Counted from the stretch's first letter, positions 1-10,347 are shown. The stretch: DNA of 64,000 bases from Effrenium voratum (GCA_963377175.1 CAUJNA010002890.1:805510-869509); one strand, 5' to 3'. Notes: generated by a model from the letters alone, not told the origin. Program-made: numbers and translations.

Positions 1-199
1 TTGGACTTTTGTTCAGCATTGCTTGCTGGAAATGGACCCCCTTTGGAAGGTTGGCTTCACGCTGGCTCGCATTGATCATTCTCCAAAACGTGCCCAGTTT
101 TAGCACATGTCCAATTTTGCCTGCCATCAATCCAACTTGACTTGATTTTGATCCCTCTTTATGCACATGGGGGGTTGACTGATTTTGGAGGGCCCGATG

Positions 200-940
200 T
201 TGGTTGTTTACTGGACAACCAACAGGACGTCTACCATCTTAAGCAGCGCCCTAGGGACCCAAGTAGAGTTCGATGCGCTTGGCACAAGCCGCCCTTGGCT
301 CGAGCCAGTGGCCCAGAAAAGCGCAAGGCGCTGGCACCTCTAAACGGCCCGACGCAAGGTCAGTGGGTACATTGGAAGCCAAGGCTAGTTTTTGAGTGAC
401 AGCGAAGTCACGGCAAAGCTTACACACAGAAGTGGAGCATGTTCGAAGACCCCTGAGCAGCTGACTTTGTGTTGCTTGATTTCTTTGCTTCGGCTGCCTG
501 GCTTGGGATTTTTTGGACAACTTCAGAGGCGGTAAGCAGGCAACTGTCACGAGAAGATGTAATCTGACGGTTGCACCAACTTTTCTGACCTCCGCAGGGA
601 TTCTGCAAGACATCCCAGCAAGGGCTTTCTTGCATGAACTCACACTCACATATCCAGGCGTACCAGCCCCCTGCACTGCAACCTGTCGACTTGTTTGGAT
701 GGCATCTCTTATAGATGGCCAAAGGCCGCCGAGGGGCCATATGTGTTGCAGACTTTTAGTTTTCCTCACGCTCAAGTGGCAGTGCCCCAAAACAAAAACA
801 TGTGTTGAGCTTATGGCCGCGACATTTGCGCGTTCTGCGGGATGCTGCGCGGCTGCAAGCAAGATGAGCGGCTGGCAATTCACAAGTTCGGCTATGAGCC
901 TTCTAAAAATGTGGAAACGGTATCGGAGGTCCTTTGCTAG
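200..940 (+). pseudogene. Decayed coding region, frame-shifted, with in-frame stops
   Basis: Protein-like reading frames follow one another on the + strand but are broken. Frame 2 reads WTTNRTSTILSS near 216. Frame 1 reads AADFVLLDFFASAAWLG near 460 and ends at a good donor (GTAAGC at 532). A 66-bp intron-like gap ends in CCGCAG at 597, after which frame 1 continues with KTSQQGLSCMN. A shift near 697 moves to frame 2 (DGISYRWPKAAEGPY), which meets TGA at 806-808. It then continues as AYGRDICAFCGML, with a C-x2-C-x5-C pattern, and stops at 938-940. I do not recognise the protein. A decayed gene copy is likeliest. Selenocysteine at the 806 TGA is possible but unsupported. The opposite strand also has a long open frame here, so the strand is not certain. 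Confidence 0.4.
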
Positions 941-1130
941 CTAAGGATGTACAGAATGGGAGATCAAAACGGGCCAGCTAGTACATCAGAAAGTACCTTA
1001 GGACACGCTGCGGGTGTGAAGAAGACAGAGGGGTCACTATGGACTCTAAGAAGAACAAAGCAACTCCTGGGACCAGCTCGTTTTTTGTGGAAAATCTCCG
1101 TCTCCGACTTAGGTCCGGCAGAGGTGGCAG

Positions 1131-1247
1131 GGGTCGTCAACCAGGACAAGGCCGTGTGAGCGTGCGGAGCCCAGCGATTGGAGCCCGAGCCAGCGGCGTC
1201 AGGGATTTCGAGGCGAGTGCTGCTACCACTCCTTTTGACCTTTGGCA
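1131..1247 (+). CDS. Exon-like GC-rich segment, frame uncertain
   Basis: The segment follows an AG at 1129-1130 and stops where repeat L1 begins, and it is clearly more GC-rich than its surroundings. Two frames are open for most of it. One reads GRQPGQGRVSVRSP and the other SSTRTRPCERAEP with better third-position GC. I cannot choose between them, and no domain is visible. Confidence 0.3.
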
Positions 1248-1361
1248 GGGCTCCTTAAAAGATACATTTTGCCCAATTGAAACATGGCTTTTTCCACCAA
1301 AATAAAGGGACACCACCATTTACAAGGCAATGTTCAGGTGTATAATGTAAGGATCCCTGCA
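1248..1361 (+). repeat. Family L element, copy L1
   Basis: About 110 bp from GGGCTCCTTAAAAGATAC to TGTAAGGATCCCT. It is nearly identical to 18988-19092 and diverged from 34003-34105. Confidence 0.7.
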
Positions 1362-1542
1362 ATTTGGTCTCCCCATTTCGGGTTCCATTTTTGGAGGTCC
1401 CAAAAGGTAAGAATCCCTAAAGGGCAACTGAGACTAGAGTCTCCATGACACTTCAAAATTGGGGTGTACGGTATACCCATAAGTTTCGAGTCACCCCCAA
1501 TTTGTTGGGGTCATTGAAACCAGATGGTCTACGGGTTGATTC

Positions 1543-1626
1543 GATCGCTTTTTCCCCAGGGTTTTGGGTGGCTTTCTGGAAAGCAGGATGCCTGGAAAGA
1601 ATGGAAATGGAAGTGTCCCCTAGAGA
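1543..1626 (+). repeat. Family M element, copy M1
   Basis: Contains the shared core CTTTCTGGAAAG plus CCTGGAAAGAATGG, also found at 16281-16413 and 21728-21858. Confidence 0.5.
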
Positions 1627-2086
1627 TGGATATGTCTTCCGGGGCACCCTCTCAGCCTTGAATGCGACCGAGGTGCTTGCTTCAGACACTGCCCGGGGCC
1701 CTGATAGTGTACAACCAGTCCTCGACCCAATCAGCAGAACCCCTGGGTTCCTTCCTGAACCATTGACCGATTCCTTTGTTCTGCCTTTGACCCACAAAAA
1801 GAAATGTACAAAGGCAGAGAACTGCTTACCTCTCAAAAACACAACTTTTCAACTTTTTGGGTAACATGGGCTATATGTCTGTAAAAGATTAACTTCCCAG
1901 GGCTTAGAGTTTTAAGGGGTAAGACTTTTTTTTTTTCCAAGGGGGGTCCAGGTTGTTTGCTCTTTGGCTCGACAAGTCATCGTTCAACTTTTCAGACCTG
2001 CAGTTTCCCCACGAGTTGGCAGCAAGTGTTACGTACCTCCTTGTTTATTTCAGGGATTAAGGAGCAACCCAGTAAACTCTTTCTTA

Positions 2087-2205
2087 GTGGTTCCAGCTGT
2101 CCGGTCCCCGAGGGTTTTAGAGTATTAATTGGTTTAGTGGTTGGGTTTCCATTTCACCCACTAAAAATTAAACTTTTAGGAGGGGATCTGAGGACATTTC
2201 AGGTG
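2087..2205 (+). repeat. Family G hairpin element, copy G1
   Basis: Has the G-family order: CAGCTGTCCGG..., then TTTAGTGGTTGGGTTTCC, CCACTAAAA, AACTTTTAG and GGGGATCTGAGGAC. TTTAGTGG and CCACTAAA form a short hairpin. Confidence 0.6.
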
Positions 2206-2749
2206 ACCAGGTTCGTTTCGTGTGAGTGTCCTTTCAACGTGAAATCAGAAAGTGAGCTTGGATCTGGACATAGACACAACCCGTTGCTTTACATAGAGAT
2301 TCCAGGTACTTCCCTGTTTAGGGCTCTCGAATGTCCTTTTTCGGGGGTTCCATCCAAAGAAGCTCGCCGATCCAGGGTTTGGAATACTTGGATCCGATTC
2401 TCATTTTAGGGTTTGGAATCGTGGAATTACCCCAAACAGCATAGACACAGTTCAAACTAGACTGGATTTGCCCGATTCCCTTCTGCCAAGCAAGTGCCAT
2501 CTACTTTCACCCAGCTGTACCAGAAGCCAAGCAAGGACGACAAAGCCTGAATGGTGAGGTTCTGCCATCTACGTTCAAACGGATGTCCAAACTGTCTTGG
2601 GTCCTCCTCCTTTCAAAGAACTATTTTCATGTTCAGGTAGACTGGATTTCGGTTGTGGTTTTTTGTTGCGGTTTTTGGGTGGTGAAAAAGTGAAACCACA
2701 TAATATTTCCAGAGTTCCCCTAAGCGAAATCGTCCAATACCTGAAGTTT

Positions 2750-2836
2750 TTAGTTTGTTTAGTTGGTTTAGTGACGGGTTTCCGAATGTAACCCATACAA
2801 AAGATAAACTTCTAGCAGGGAATCTGAGGACATCCC
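2750..2836 (+). repeat. Family G hairpin element, copy G2
   Basis: TTTAGTTGGTTTAGTGACGG ... AACTTCTAGCAGG ... ATCTGAGGACA, a diverged G copy. Confidence 0.5.
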
Positions 2837-2914
2837 AGTTATTGATTTCCGGAATCTGAACTTCTAGATGTTTTCCCAAACTTGCGGTACCCCAACCAAA
2901 ACCTGGGCGACTGG

Positions 2915-3047
2915 GTACCTTGTAGGTGGTTAGTAAGCCTAGTTATAATCCACTGAACGGAGACTTGTAACCATGGCTTTTGTGGGATATAATGATATAG
3001 CCATAGTTCTTACCTACTTAGAGCCCGAAGCCGATCGCCCCTTCAAG
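2915..3047 (+). repeat. Family D palindromic element, copy D1
   Basis: Carries the D-family signatures GTGGTTAGTAAGCC, AACGGAGACTTGTAACC, TTTTGTGGGATATAA and a right end CCGATCGCCCCTTCAAG. Confidence 0.6.
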
Positions 3048-3159
3048 CACTCTGTAAGTTTTTGTTGGTTACTGGGAACAAATCACACGCATTTTCGCAA
3101 CAAGCCAAGTGCCCGATCGCCGCTTAAAAAACCCTTCCCCATATTTGCTGCTGCGTCAT

Positions 3160-3382
3160 GTGAGCCACAATCAAAACCCGGGTAGATGAAGGTTAGTAAG
3201 GCCAGAAACAGCGGATATCCGCCTTTGTATTTCCTGAAGCATGGTTCTGGGTGAACCATTTGAATATCGGGCTTTGATTGTGACTCTATATGTTCAGCTA
3301 ATATGAGGTCCACTGGGTTTTGAAGGACACTCATGTGGGTTTAATATTTCCTTTAATACCGGGGTTTTGATTGTCACTCATG
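3160..3382 (+). repeat. Family C element C1 plus a second 3' end
   Basis: Left terminus GTGAGCCACAATCAAAACC matches, inverted, the right terminus GGGCTTTGATTGTGACTC at about 3269-3286. A further C-type right end (TTTTGATTGTCACTCA) follows at 3352-3380. The interior carries GTAGATGAAGGTTAGTAAGG. Confidence 0.75.
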
Positions 3383-3397
3383 CGTCCCCATCTTCGA

Positions 3398-3556
3398 GGT
3401 CCCCCAGTAGGGCCCTTTTACCCTTTTTGGGGGAGGGCTTCCCCTGCTAAGAACTAAAATAGACCACAGAGGAAAAAATCGGGTACCAACTTCTTCTAAC
3501 CAAAATAAACCACAGAGAAAAATCGGGTACGAACTTCTTCTAAGCTCTCAACTCTG
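3398..3556 (+). repeat. Family B element, copy B1 (internally duplicated)
   Basis: AGGTCCCCCAGTAGGGCCC at the left and CTCAACTCTGGAG at the right. The segment with AAATCGGGTACCAAC occurs twice inside. The following exon-like segment begins directly after its right end. Confidence 0.7.
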
Positions 3557-3726
3557 GAGTTGACCTCAAATCGGCTGCGGGCGTCCTGAAACGCGCGGGG
3601 GGTTCCAACGAGGCCTGGCAGAAGGCAGAGCCCTTCAGCACCTTCGACGCCTTCCCGGTGCTGTCCCAGGCGTCGCCTTTCGGCGAAACGTCTCGCAGCG
3701 GGTCCCAGGCGAAATCTCCGGTTCTT
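3557..3726 (+). CDS. Exon of an unrecognised protein
   Basis: A GC-rich open frame reads DLKSAAGVLKRAGGSNEAW and then AEPFSTFDAFPVLSQASPFGE, with strong G/C at third positions. It directly follows element B1. The frame stops at TAG (3727-3729), but the same bases (AG|GTAGTG) also make a donor, so this may be an internal exon. No domain is recognised. The Ala/Ser/Gly-rich composition suggests a linker-like region. Confidence 0.55.
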
Positions 3727-4093
3727 AGGTAGTGACTGTAGTGAGGGTTGAGCGGTTTAATGGCTCCTGGGGCTTTTTGTTGGAGGAGTTTTTGTTGCGG
3801 GTGTCTTTTCTTGGGGCTTTATGTCTAATAATCCAGCAGGTTTGCTTTTGGGATGTGGTGGTCAGGACCCTCAGAGAGACTCCAGGCTCCCGTGAGTTCC
3901 CCATTAATACTTGGGTGGTCGATTCGCCAAGTGAGTAAGTTGCAAGTAACCTAAGCTATACCCCAAGTAGACTTCACCTGGAACTTCAGGTGGCCCTTTC
4001 CACTTAACTCGACAACAAGCATCCAAGTAGGATGACTACATGTCCCATTTGGTTTCAAAGGGAATTTATGTGCGACAACCCTGTTGACCCGAT

Positions 4094-4205
4094 ATTAACC
4101 AACCCCAGTTCATCAATAGGGGGGGTGTCCCTGGGTTTGGGGGGGACTCATCACTCTTGGAGGGGAACATCCCCCTATTCGTAAACTGGGGTTGATTAAT
4201 ATGGG
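4094..4205 (+). repeat. Family J hairpin element, copy J1
   Basis: AACCCCAGTTCATCAATAGG at the left and CGTAAACTGGGGTTGATTAA at the right form terminal inverted repeats around GGGTGTCCCTGGG. Confidence 0.7.
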
Positions 4206-4258
4206 AGGAACATTCAGGGGTACCTGAATAGCATGGTCACTCTAGGGTCGTTTCGCAG

Positions 4259-4336
4259 GCGAAGAGTGCGTACCAGTGGTTCTGCGGGGATGAAGCGGGA
4301 GCGGGGGGCCTCGGGCCCACAGGCAAGGCTGAAAGC
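4259..4336 (+). CDS. Exon of an unrecognised protein
   Basis: Begins after an acceptor (GTCGTTTCGCAG, AG at 4257-4258) with a frame reading AKSAYQWFCGDEAGAGGLGP and G/C-rich third positions. A second frame (SAGMKRERGASG) is also open, so the frame is provisional. It lies between J1 and a C-element cluster. No domain is recognised. Confidence 0.45.
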
Positions 4337-5180
4337 TGAAGAGAGAGGAGGGGGAGACTCGCAAAAGGCTGAACTTTGGATTCATCTGGACCCCACTAGT
4401 CAAGGAACTTAATTCCCCCTAAAATATGTCAGTGTTTTTTTCAAGGGGAGCCCCCCCGACTAGCCCACTACTTGCATATTCGTTGCCAATGTCAGGCGAA
4501 TAGATTGCAGTTACCCTAGGGCCCTTGCTTAGTAAATTGGTTGAACATCGAAGTAGTTAGGGAACCCCTCAAACATAGATCATTTTCCTAGAGGAGCCAC
4601 CATTGGACCATTGAAAGTCGTAGGGTCCTCCAGATGAATCTGAAGTTAACGGGTGGTTCGGGTTGCAGCTTTCAGGGAGGGCGGTTCAAAAGGATATTTT
4701 CTTTGCTAGTAAGTGGGGAAGATACCAGGACCCACCAATAGCCCGAGCTTTACGGGGTCACTGGACTTTCTCTTCACAAGTCGATCTGCTTCCATTGAAA
4801 CGATCGCCACTTTTGGTAGTTGAAATCCCCGTATAATTTTTGGTGCCAGCCATGTTTGACTTGGCCCTAGGTACCGGGACCCAAAACGCCCTGATTGTAA
4901 TCGTTGTTCTTTCTATAATTTATAATAATAAATATATATTTTTGGTTTGCCCATGGTTTTCGAGCCATGTCCTTTTGTGGAGCCCACATCCGATCGAGTG
5001 CGTTGGCCCAAAAAAGGGGCTAAGCTTCATGGATGCCACTTGAATGGTATTCCCAAAAAGTTCAAAGTCCAGGAGCTCAGGAGGTAAGTTTCCCATACGT
5101 GATCCTAGTGTTTGCGTGGGCAGGCGCTCATAATTTGCTCTCCAAAAAGCCGTTCCTGTCGGGGAACAAACTGTTTGCAC
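4337..5180. other. AT-richer intron-like stretch
   Basis: Low GC with short open frames only. I see no exon with flanking splice signals and only fragmentary repeat similarity. Confidence 0.4.
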
Positions 5181-5283
5181 TTGAGCCGCAATCAAAACCC
5201 GGGCAGACAAACGGGACAATCCCTGCCATAAACAGCTTCCGGCCCCCGACCATTTCAATACCGATGGGTTTTGAGTATGACTC
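5181..5283 (+). repeat. Family C element, copy C2
   Basis: TTGAGCCGCAATCAAAACCC at the left and GGTTTTGAGTATGACTCA at the right. The interior is shortened relative to C4. Confidence 0.75.
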
Positions 5284-5326
5284 AATGGTCGCCATAACAT
5301 TTAGATTTGAATCGAACAACCCCAGC

Positions 5327-5462
5327 TGAGTCACAATCAAAACCCGGGTAGGTGAAGGTTCGGAAGGGACAGTCCCAGCCACAAATTGATGCAGAGATCC
5401 GCCGAAAATTCTTGAAGCACCATCTTGGGTTTTGACCATCTTTGGTTTTGAGAAGGACTCAC
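5327..5462 (+). repeat. Family C element, copy C3
   Basis: TGAGTCACAATCAAAACCC ... TTTTGAGAAGGACTCA. It abuts C4 head to tail. Confidence 0.75.
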
Positions 5463-5602
5463 CTGAACCACGATCAAAACCCGGGTAGATGAAGGTTAGT
5501 AAGGGGCAGTCCCAACCAAAAATAGCTGCGGATCTCCGCTTCTTAAACATGATTTTGGGATTACGACCATTTTAATACCGGGTTTTGATTATGGCTCATG
5601 TG
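5463..5602 (+). repeat. Family C element, copy C4
   Basis: CTGAACCACGATCAAAACCC ... GGTTTTGATTATGGCTCA with the full interior (AGATGAAGGTTAGTAAGGG, GCTGCGGATCTCCGC). One of the best-preserved copies. Confidence 0.8.
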
Positions 5603-5810
5603 GCGTCCCCATATTCTAGGTCCCCCATATTGATAGTCGACCATCTTGGGTTTTGAGCCACACCTGGTGGGTCAAAAATGGGTACCCAAAATGGAGCCCA
5701 TGACTTAAACAGGTCCCCGAGTCGAGAAATTGACCGCACCTGAACCAAGTCCACCCCCGCACAAGAGCTCGAGGCTCGGGTCACCTGGGAACGCCCGGGC
5801 GCCCGACATG

Positions 5811-5962
5811 AGCCACGAGCAAAAAACCGGTTCGGGTAGATGATCCGGTTAGTAAGGGGAAATCCGCCAGAAATAGTTGCGGAGATCCGCCTTCCGACCT
5901 TATTGAAGCATGATTCTGGGAGTACGACCTTTTTAATACCGGGTTTTGAGTGTGACTCACAT
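5811..5962 (+). repeat. Family C element, copy C5
   Basis: ATGAGCCACGAGCAAAAAACC ... GGTTTTGAGTGTGACTCA. The fourth C copy within 800 bp. Confidence 0.7.
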
Positions 5963-6128
5963 GTCTTCCCAGCGAATTGTCAGGTCGAACTGAGGTTCTT
6001 GGATTTCAACTGGGTGAATTATAACGACCTCACACGCCCGAATTCAGCCCAAATGGTGATTTATGCAGCAAGTTTCAGGTTGGTGAAATATTATAATTCT
6101 AAGATGTTTGGGTTGTTAGATGTTTTGG

Positions 6129-6205
6129 TCTTGGGGAATTTAGTTGGGGGGGTCCATTTAACCCACTAAAAACTAAACTTGTAGCAGGGGATTTGAGGAC
6201 AGCCC
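6129..6205 (+). repeat. Family G element, copy G3
   Basis: TTAACCCACTAAAAACTAAA and GTAGCAGGGGATTTGAGGAC, as in other G copies. Confidence 0.6.
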
Positions 6206-6767
6206 GCATTTGAGACGGGGTCATACCATTATCGGCATGCAGATTTAGATGAATCAAGAAGTCATTTGTGCATGTTGAGCAAAGCCAGTGCTTCCAATTA
6301 CCATCAATTACCACGATAGTAACCAGTTTTTGTTGCCTTTTTTACATTACATGCTGGCTTCTGGTTACCATCTATAGGGTTGATTCCCTACTCTCGCCCA
6401 CCGTCCTCTTTAAGAACCACCCAACTTCGCCGGGGGGGGTTCCCATTGGAAGAGACGGGTCCCCGAGAGGGCTTGGCTTTTGAGAGGAAACGGTTTGAAT
6501 GCGTGTTTTGTGGATCCACCCCTGCAGGATGTTAAAAGAGTCCTAAATCTTTTAGTACAAAAAAGGACTGTGAAAAGGCAATCCTTTATCCTTACCTTGG
6601 GTTACGCAAGGGGTCCCCTTGGCAGTGGCTTCCCTATAGGGATTATGCATTCAGATTAGCCCACCCCATTTTGAACAGCTTGGGGCAGAACGGGTGAAAT
6701 CCACACAAGGCGCAAATCCCAACAGTTTCCTAGATTCTATTTGCTGAAATGAATGAGGCTGACCCCA
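6206..6767. other. Intron-like stretch without a visible exon
   Basis: Holds only short open frames and no recognised repeat. It contains a small C-rich/G-rich block near 6420-6460. Confidence 0.35.
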
Positions 6768-6892
6768 GATGAATCGACCCCTGTATATTGACATGGGCGT
6801 GGTTTTTGGCCCCTCCAAAAGTGACGATCCCTCACTAAACTTAGGGAGAAGCACCCCTCCTAGTAATAAACTGGGGTTGATTAATATGGGTC
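6768..6892 (+). repeat. Family J element, copy J2
   Basis: Right end AATAAACTGGGGTTGATTAA is near-identical to J1. The centre has CCTCCAAAAGTGACGATCCC. Confidence 0.65.
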
Positions 6893-7118
6893 AGCATGAT
6901 CTTTTATGGTCCCCTAGTCACTTTTGCGAGCTTTCTAGAGGGCTGGTCAGAAGCTTGCATTGAAGGCCCATGCTGCAAAGCCTTCCCCTTGGATGAAAGA
7001 AGGCCTCGAACCAAAGGGGACGCACATTGCAACTGCCACCATTTCTTGGGGACCCCGGGTTTTTTTCCACCCCAAACCTGTAGTTTGCCACTTCGATGTG
7101 GCTCACATCCCCTCGTCA

Positions 7119-7299
7119 GGTCACTCGCTCGCTGATTCTCGTCACGTCACCGGCCGAGGCTGCAAGACCTACGGCCTGGTGGTGTCGCAGGTCTGCTCCT
7201 GCGCGGACTACTTCCAGGGTTTCCCGGAGGAGGCGGCCAGGGCCCTCAAAAACGCCCTCAGGGGCGCCCAGCTTGGCTTCAACGAATTGGGCCGGACAG
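7119..7299 (+). CDS. Exon of an unrecognised, possibly membrane-associated protein
   Basis: Strongly GC-rich, with nearly all third positions G or C. The frame reads GCKTYGLVVSQVCSCADYF and then GFPEEAARALKNALRGAQLG. An acceptor-like AG lies just upstream (CCCCTCGTCAG) and the segment ends ACAG|GTTGAAG. The first part is hydrophobic with three cysteines and the second half is a charged, Ala-rich helix. I recall similar stretches near the start of the multi-pass dinoflagellate family seen at 23.7-30.6 kb, but cannot confirm a link. Confidence 0.6.
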
Positions 7300-7363
7300 G
7301 TTGAAGCTGAGTGCTCAAAACCCGGTCTTAAGATGGCCGTGCTTTTTTTGTTTTTTTTTAGGG

Positions 7364-7492
7364 GCCTTCCAGTTGCTGAAATGCAGATTTTGTTATTGGT
7401 ATGGTTCCTTGTTGGCTTTAAAGAGAACCTGCCACTACTGGACATATGTTTTTGTGTTTGTCCAGGGGGCATAAGCAGTAAGCACATGGAAG
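7364..7492 (+). repeat. Family E element, copy E1
   Basis: CCTTGTTGGCTTTAAAG, CACTACTGGACATATG and right end AGCACATGGAAG. Confidence 0.7.
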
Positions 7493-7514
7493 TTCCTTTT
7501 GGTCAGGTCACTCG

Positions 7515-7652
7515 AGTAATCAAAACCGATCGGTATTGAAGAATGGTCAGGACGCAGAACCATACAAGGAAGGCGGGTATCCGCTATTTGTGGTGGGGAG
7601 TAAGTACCCCTTGCAAACCTTCATCTTCCCTGGTTTTGATTGTGGCTCACCT
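7515..7652 (-). repeat. Family C element in reverse orientation, copy C6
   Basis: Reads GTAATCAAAACCGATCGGTA at the left and GGTTTTGATTGTGGCTCA at the right. The interior (AACCTTCATC, GCGGGTATCCGC) is the inverse of other C copies, so the family inserts in both orientations. Confidence 0.7.
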
Positions 7653-8409
7653 GAGTTCATAGAATTTTAGTCGCTGTTGGAATGGTTGGACCATGTGGCA
7701 AACGGAACAGCTCGGATCTTTTGCCAGCGTTTTGTTGGGGAGGTGTCATTGGGCTTCTGACGCCCTCCTAGCCTGGCCCTCCTTCTTCCTTACAGAAGAC
7801 ACCAAAAAGAACCCAGGCAAAGGCGTAGAGGCGTCGGGGCGTGTGTTCTCCTGGATCCCATTCCAAGCCACTGAACTTGGTGGCAAGCCCAGCGAATCGT
7901 CCGGTTCAATCTTAGGTTTTTTCAGTTGTTTCTATATTTTTCGTTGGTTCAGTGGGGGGTATTCCGACTTTCGCCGGCTAAAAGTTTTCGTCACTTTTGG
8001 CAGATGAGTTTGGACAGCCCTGTGAAGTCCTGTCATGGACACTGAATGGTCCAAGGCTGCTGATGGTTGTGAAATCCTCTTAGGCACCACCGTTCAGAAA
8101 CCCAAGGGTGTCTGACGTGATCTCTTAAAATAATACCGCGATCTCTAAGAAAAACCAACCAACGTTATGGTTTCAACCATGGATTGCAAGTGGAGTGGTC
8201 GGAGTTCGACACCATCCACAGTATGTTTGGCGTACCCGGAGTCATAAACCTTTCAGGCTTCATGGCCCTATTGTTTAGGAGGCCGCTGGTATTTCTTTGA
8301 ACTTCCATACAACACGACGCAAGGGAAAACCGCCACCCACTCGGGCAACGGTCTTAGTTTTGGGGATTGAACCATTTCGGGGTCCCCGAATAAAGGAAAC
8401 CACGAGTGA
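7653..8409. other. Intron-like stretch
   Basis: No exon with convincing borders. Only a GC-rich patch at 7735-7900 with competing frames. Confidence 0.3.
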
Positions 8410-8521
8410 CTTCCATTTGCTTAATAATGTGTTTTTTTAATTTTCCCGTGTTGGTTTGAAAGGGAATCTATCACTGCTGGAAATATTTGTGTTTTTTCCT
8501 TGGGTCTTAACCAAATGGAAG
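8410..8521 (+). repeat. Family E element, copy E2
   Basis: Terminal inverted repeats CTTCCATTTGCTTAATAA and GGTCTTAACCAAATGGAAG. The interior has GTTGGTTTGAAAGGGAATC. Flanks GTGA/GTGC are close to a 4-bp target duplication. Confidence 0.8.
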
Positions 8522-8768
8522 GTGCTGGCTTTTGCTCGGTGTCATTTCCGCACCAGCAAGTGGTTTGTGGACTTGACTTGGAAAAAAAAACACCAGCCGC
8601 CTGGCCCCCAAAACACCCCTTTTTGTTCTGCCGAAATGACCCGTAAAGACGGGGTACAAAGGCAGAAAGGAGTCTTTTGGGGGTCCAGGTAGCTATACCC
8701 TTGGCCCCATCCCAAGAAAATGTGGTTTGGATTGGTGTTTGGGCTTGAACCCCTTTGTGCTGTCCAAG

Positions 8769-8839
8769 TGGTTTGCGGACTTGAAAAGTTCCGAGGCCTC
8801 GCGACAGAAGGCCTTCGCAGAGAACTTCTCGAGGCGAGT
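8769..8839 (+). CDS. Exon of an unrecognised protein
   Basis: Starts after CCAAG (8764-8768) and reads WFADLKSSEASRQKAFAEN followed by FSRRVG, charged and helix-forming, with G/C-biased third positions. The end is set by a possible donor (CGA|GTTGGA). The exon start AAGTGGTTTGCGGACTTGA has a close copy at 8558-8576 that lacks the rest, suggesting a local duplication of the exon edge. No domain is recognised. Confidence 0.5.
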
Positions 8840-8888
8840 TGGATTCCCGAAACCCAAATTCCAATTGCTTCCATTTGCGTTTGGGAAT

Positions 8889-8981
8889 ACCTGGAGTCTC
8901 CATGACCCTCTAAAAATGGGTCAATGCCCCCGCTATTTTGGATCATGACCCCATTTTTTGCGGGTCATGGAGACTCCAGGT
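8889..8981 (+). repeat. Family A hairpin element, copy A1
   Basis: TA|CCTGGAGTCTCCATGACCC ... GGGTCATGGAGACTCCAGG|TA: perfect terminal inverted repeats flanked by TA on both sides. Confidence 0.85.
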
Positions 8982-8984
8982 ATG

Positions 8985-9078
8985 TGTCATGTTCCCCTGT
9001 TGGTTTTCAAGGGTCTCGAGTTCACTACTGGGAAAAAAGTATTTTGGTTGTTTTTCACGGGGGACCTAAGCAAATGGA
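8985..9078 (+). repeat. Family E element, copy E3 (diverged)
   Basis: CCCCTGTTGGTTTTCAAGGG ... GGGGGACCTAAGCAAATGGAGG. Adjacent to A1. Confidence 0.6.
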
Positions 9079-10278
9079 GGGTTGGGTCTGCTCACTTCCT
9101 GCCTTCGTAGACTTGATCGTCACCTTTCTTTTGGGTTTGGAGCAGTTGAGCGGCAAACGAAAAGGTTTTTTTTTTGCCAATCCAGGACACCCCTCCTGTT
9201 CCGGTTGGTTTAAAAGGAGCCAAACGTTCAACAACATTTTTTGAGTACCCCCCCCTTTTTTGGCACACCCAATTGCTGTTTGGGGGGGCTTCTTTGGGGG
9301 CCCGACAATTCCCTTTGGGATGATTTAAGAGGGGATCAACGGCTGATTGTATAGCTTCATGTATGAACGCATTTGGGATCCTTTGGGGGGAGGTTTCCCA
9401 TAACTCAGCCATAGACTGCAAACGAGGGGCGTGTACCAGGGGTTCATATAATATAGGGACATATACATTCAGCCTTTAAGGGGAAGTATAGGAAGCCCTG
9501 CTTGCCCTAAGGCGCTTCTCAAAATGGTGAACCCCCCTTTGGGTTGGTACGGCGGATGCCAACTCAATATGGTGAGCCAGTGGGACCATTCAGACACCGA
9601 TTCTCTTGTACCATAACTTGCCATGGTTATATGTCTTCTAAGTGGGTTATAGCCAAGCTTGCTACCCACTTATGGTTATCCAGGTACCCGCTCGCCCGTG
9701 TAAGTAACCTGGATGTCCGAAATCCTCTGAAGTCACTTCCGCTTCCGGCCAGGGTCTTTTTCGGGGCGACCGAGTCTTTGCCCGGAGCCCCAAATGTCGA
9801 AATGACCTGCGGGAGGCGTGAGATGTAGCCCAGGAATCCCAATTTGGGGCCCTGAAAACAAGAAATTCCCCAAGTTTTCCAGTTGGGGTGGTCTTTCAAC
9901 GTTAAAGTGAGCTTTCTTCAACTGGAGGTTTGGATGTGGAAGGAACGTTTGAGCAATTTTAGGGATGCCTGACGTTCGATTGTCGCTGGATGTGTACATG
10001 TGGATTGCTATGTGCACGTGGCGTGGATAAATTGACCAACGTTCCATTGCATAAGCCTTTGCCTTCCACCCATGCTAGGTGATAAACTGCTCATGATGTT
10101 GAATTAGATAGTTCTTCCTGAACAAGTACGTTCGAAGTCCACCTTAATCGTTATTCCAAATTTCAGTGTCTTTTTGTTGTATTGACACAGAACCCTGTCA
10201 GGTTCCGTGTTGCTTGGTGGGAGGGTGTCTCGGTTTGGTTGGTTTTGTTTTCTTTTGTTTTCCTCATGACCAGACTCG
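9079..10278. other. Intron-like stretch with one weak coding patch
   Basis: Mostly AT-rich. At 9703-9828 an open frame reads SLPLPARVFFGATESLPG and ends at TAG, but the opposite strand is equally open and GTAAGT at 9698 could be a donor. I therefore do not call it an exon. Confidence 0.3.
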
Positions 10279-10347
10279 CTGTTTGTCTCCCGCGCCAAGC
10301 TGACTCGCTGGAACCTGATGCGAGTGGGCGACCAGATATCCACTCTA
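10279..10347 (+). CDS. Exon of an unrecognised protein, interrupted by element B2
   Basis: The frame reads LFVSRAKLTRWNLMRVGDQ then ISTL, with strong G/C third positions. It runs straight into element B2. The last four bases, TCTA (10344-10347), are the target duplication and recur at 10418-10421. Past the empty site the frame continues only as DTI and then a stop, so the exon may end here naturally. Basic and amphipathic, with no domain recognised. Confidence 0.5.

Noticed and set aside
251..883. 210-codon minus-strand open frame
   Set aside because: One such frame is expected by chance in a window this size. The + strand segments look more protein-like and have a plausible splice pair. I cannot exclude it entirely.
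1969..1985. TTTGGCTCGACAAG as a dinoflagellate spliced-leader relic
   Set aside because: Only a partial resemblance to the end of the leader (TTTTGGCTCAAG), with an internal insertion. No leader gene or tandem relics nearby.
8130..8230. GGAGTTCGACACC as a tRNA T-arm
   Set aside because: No D-arm, anticodon arm or acceptor pairing at the right distance.
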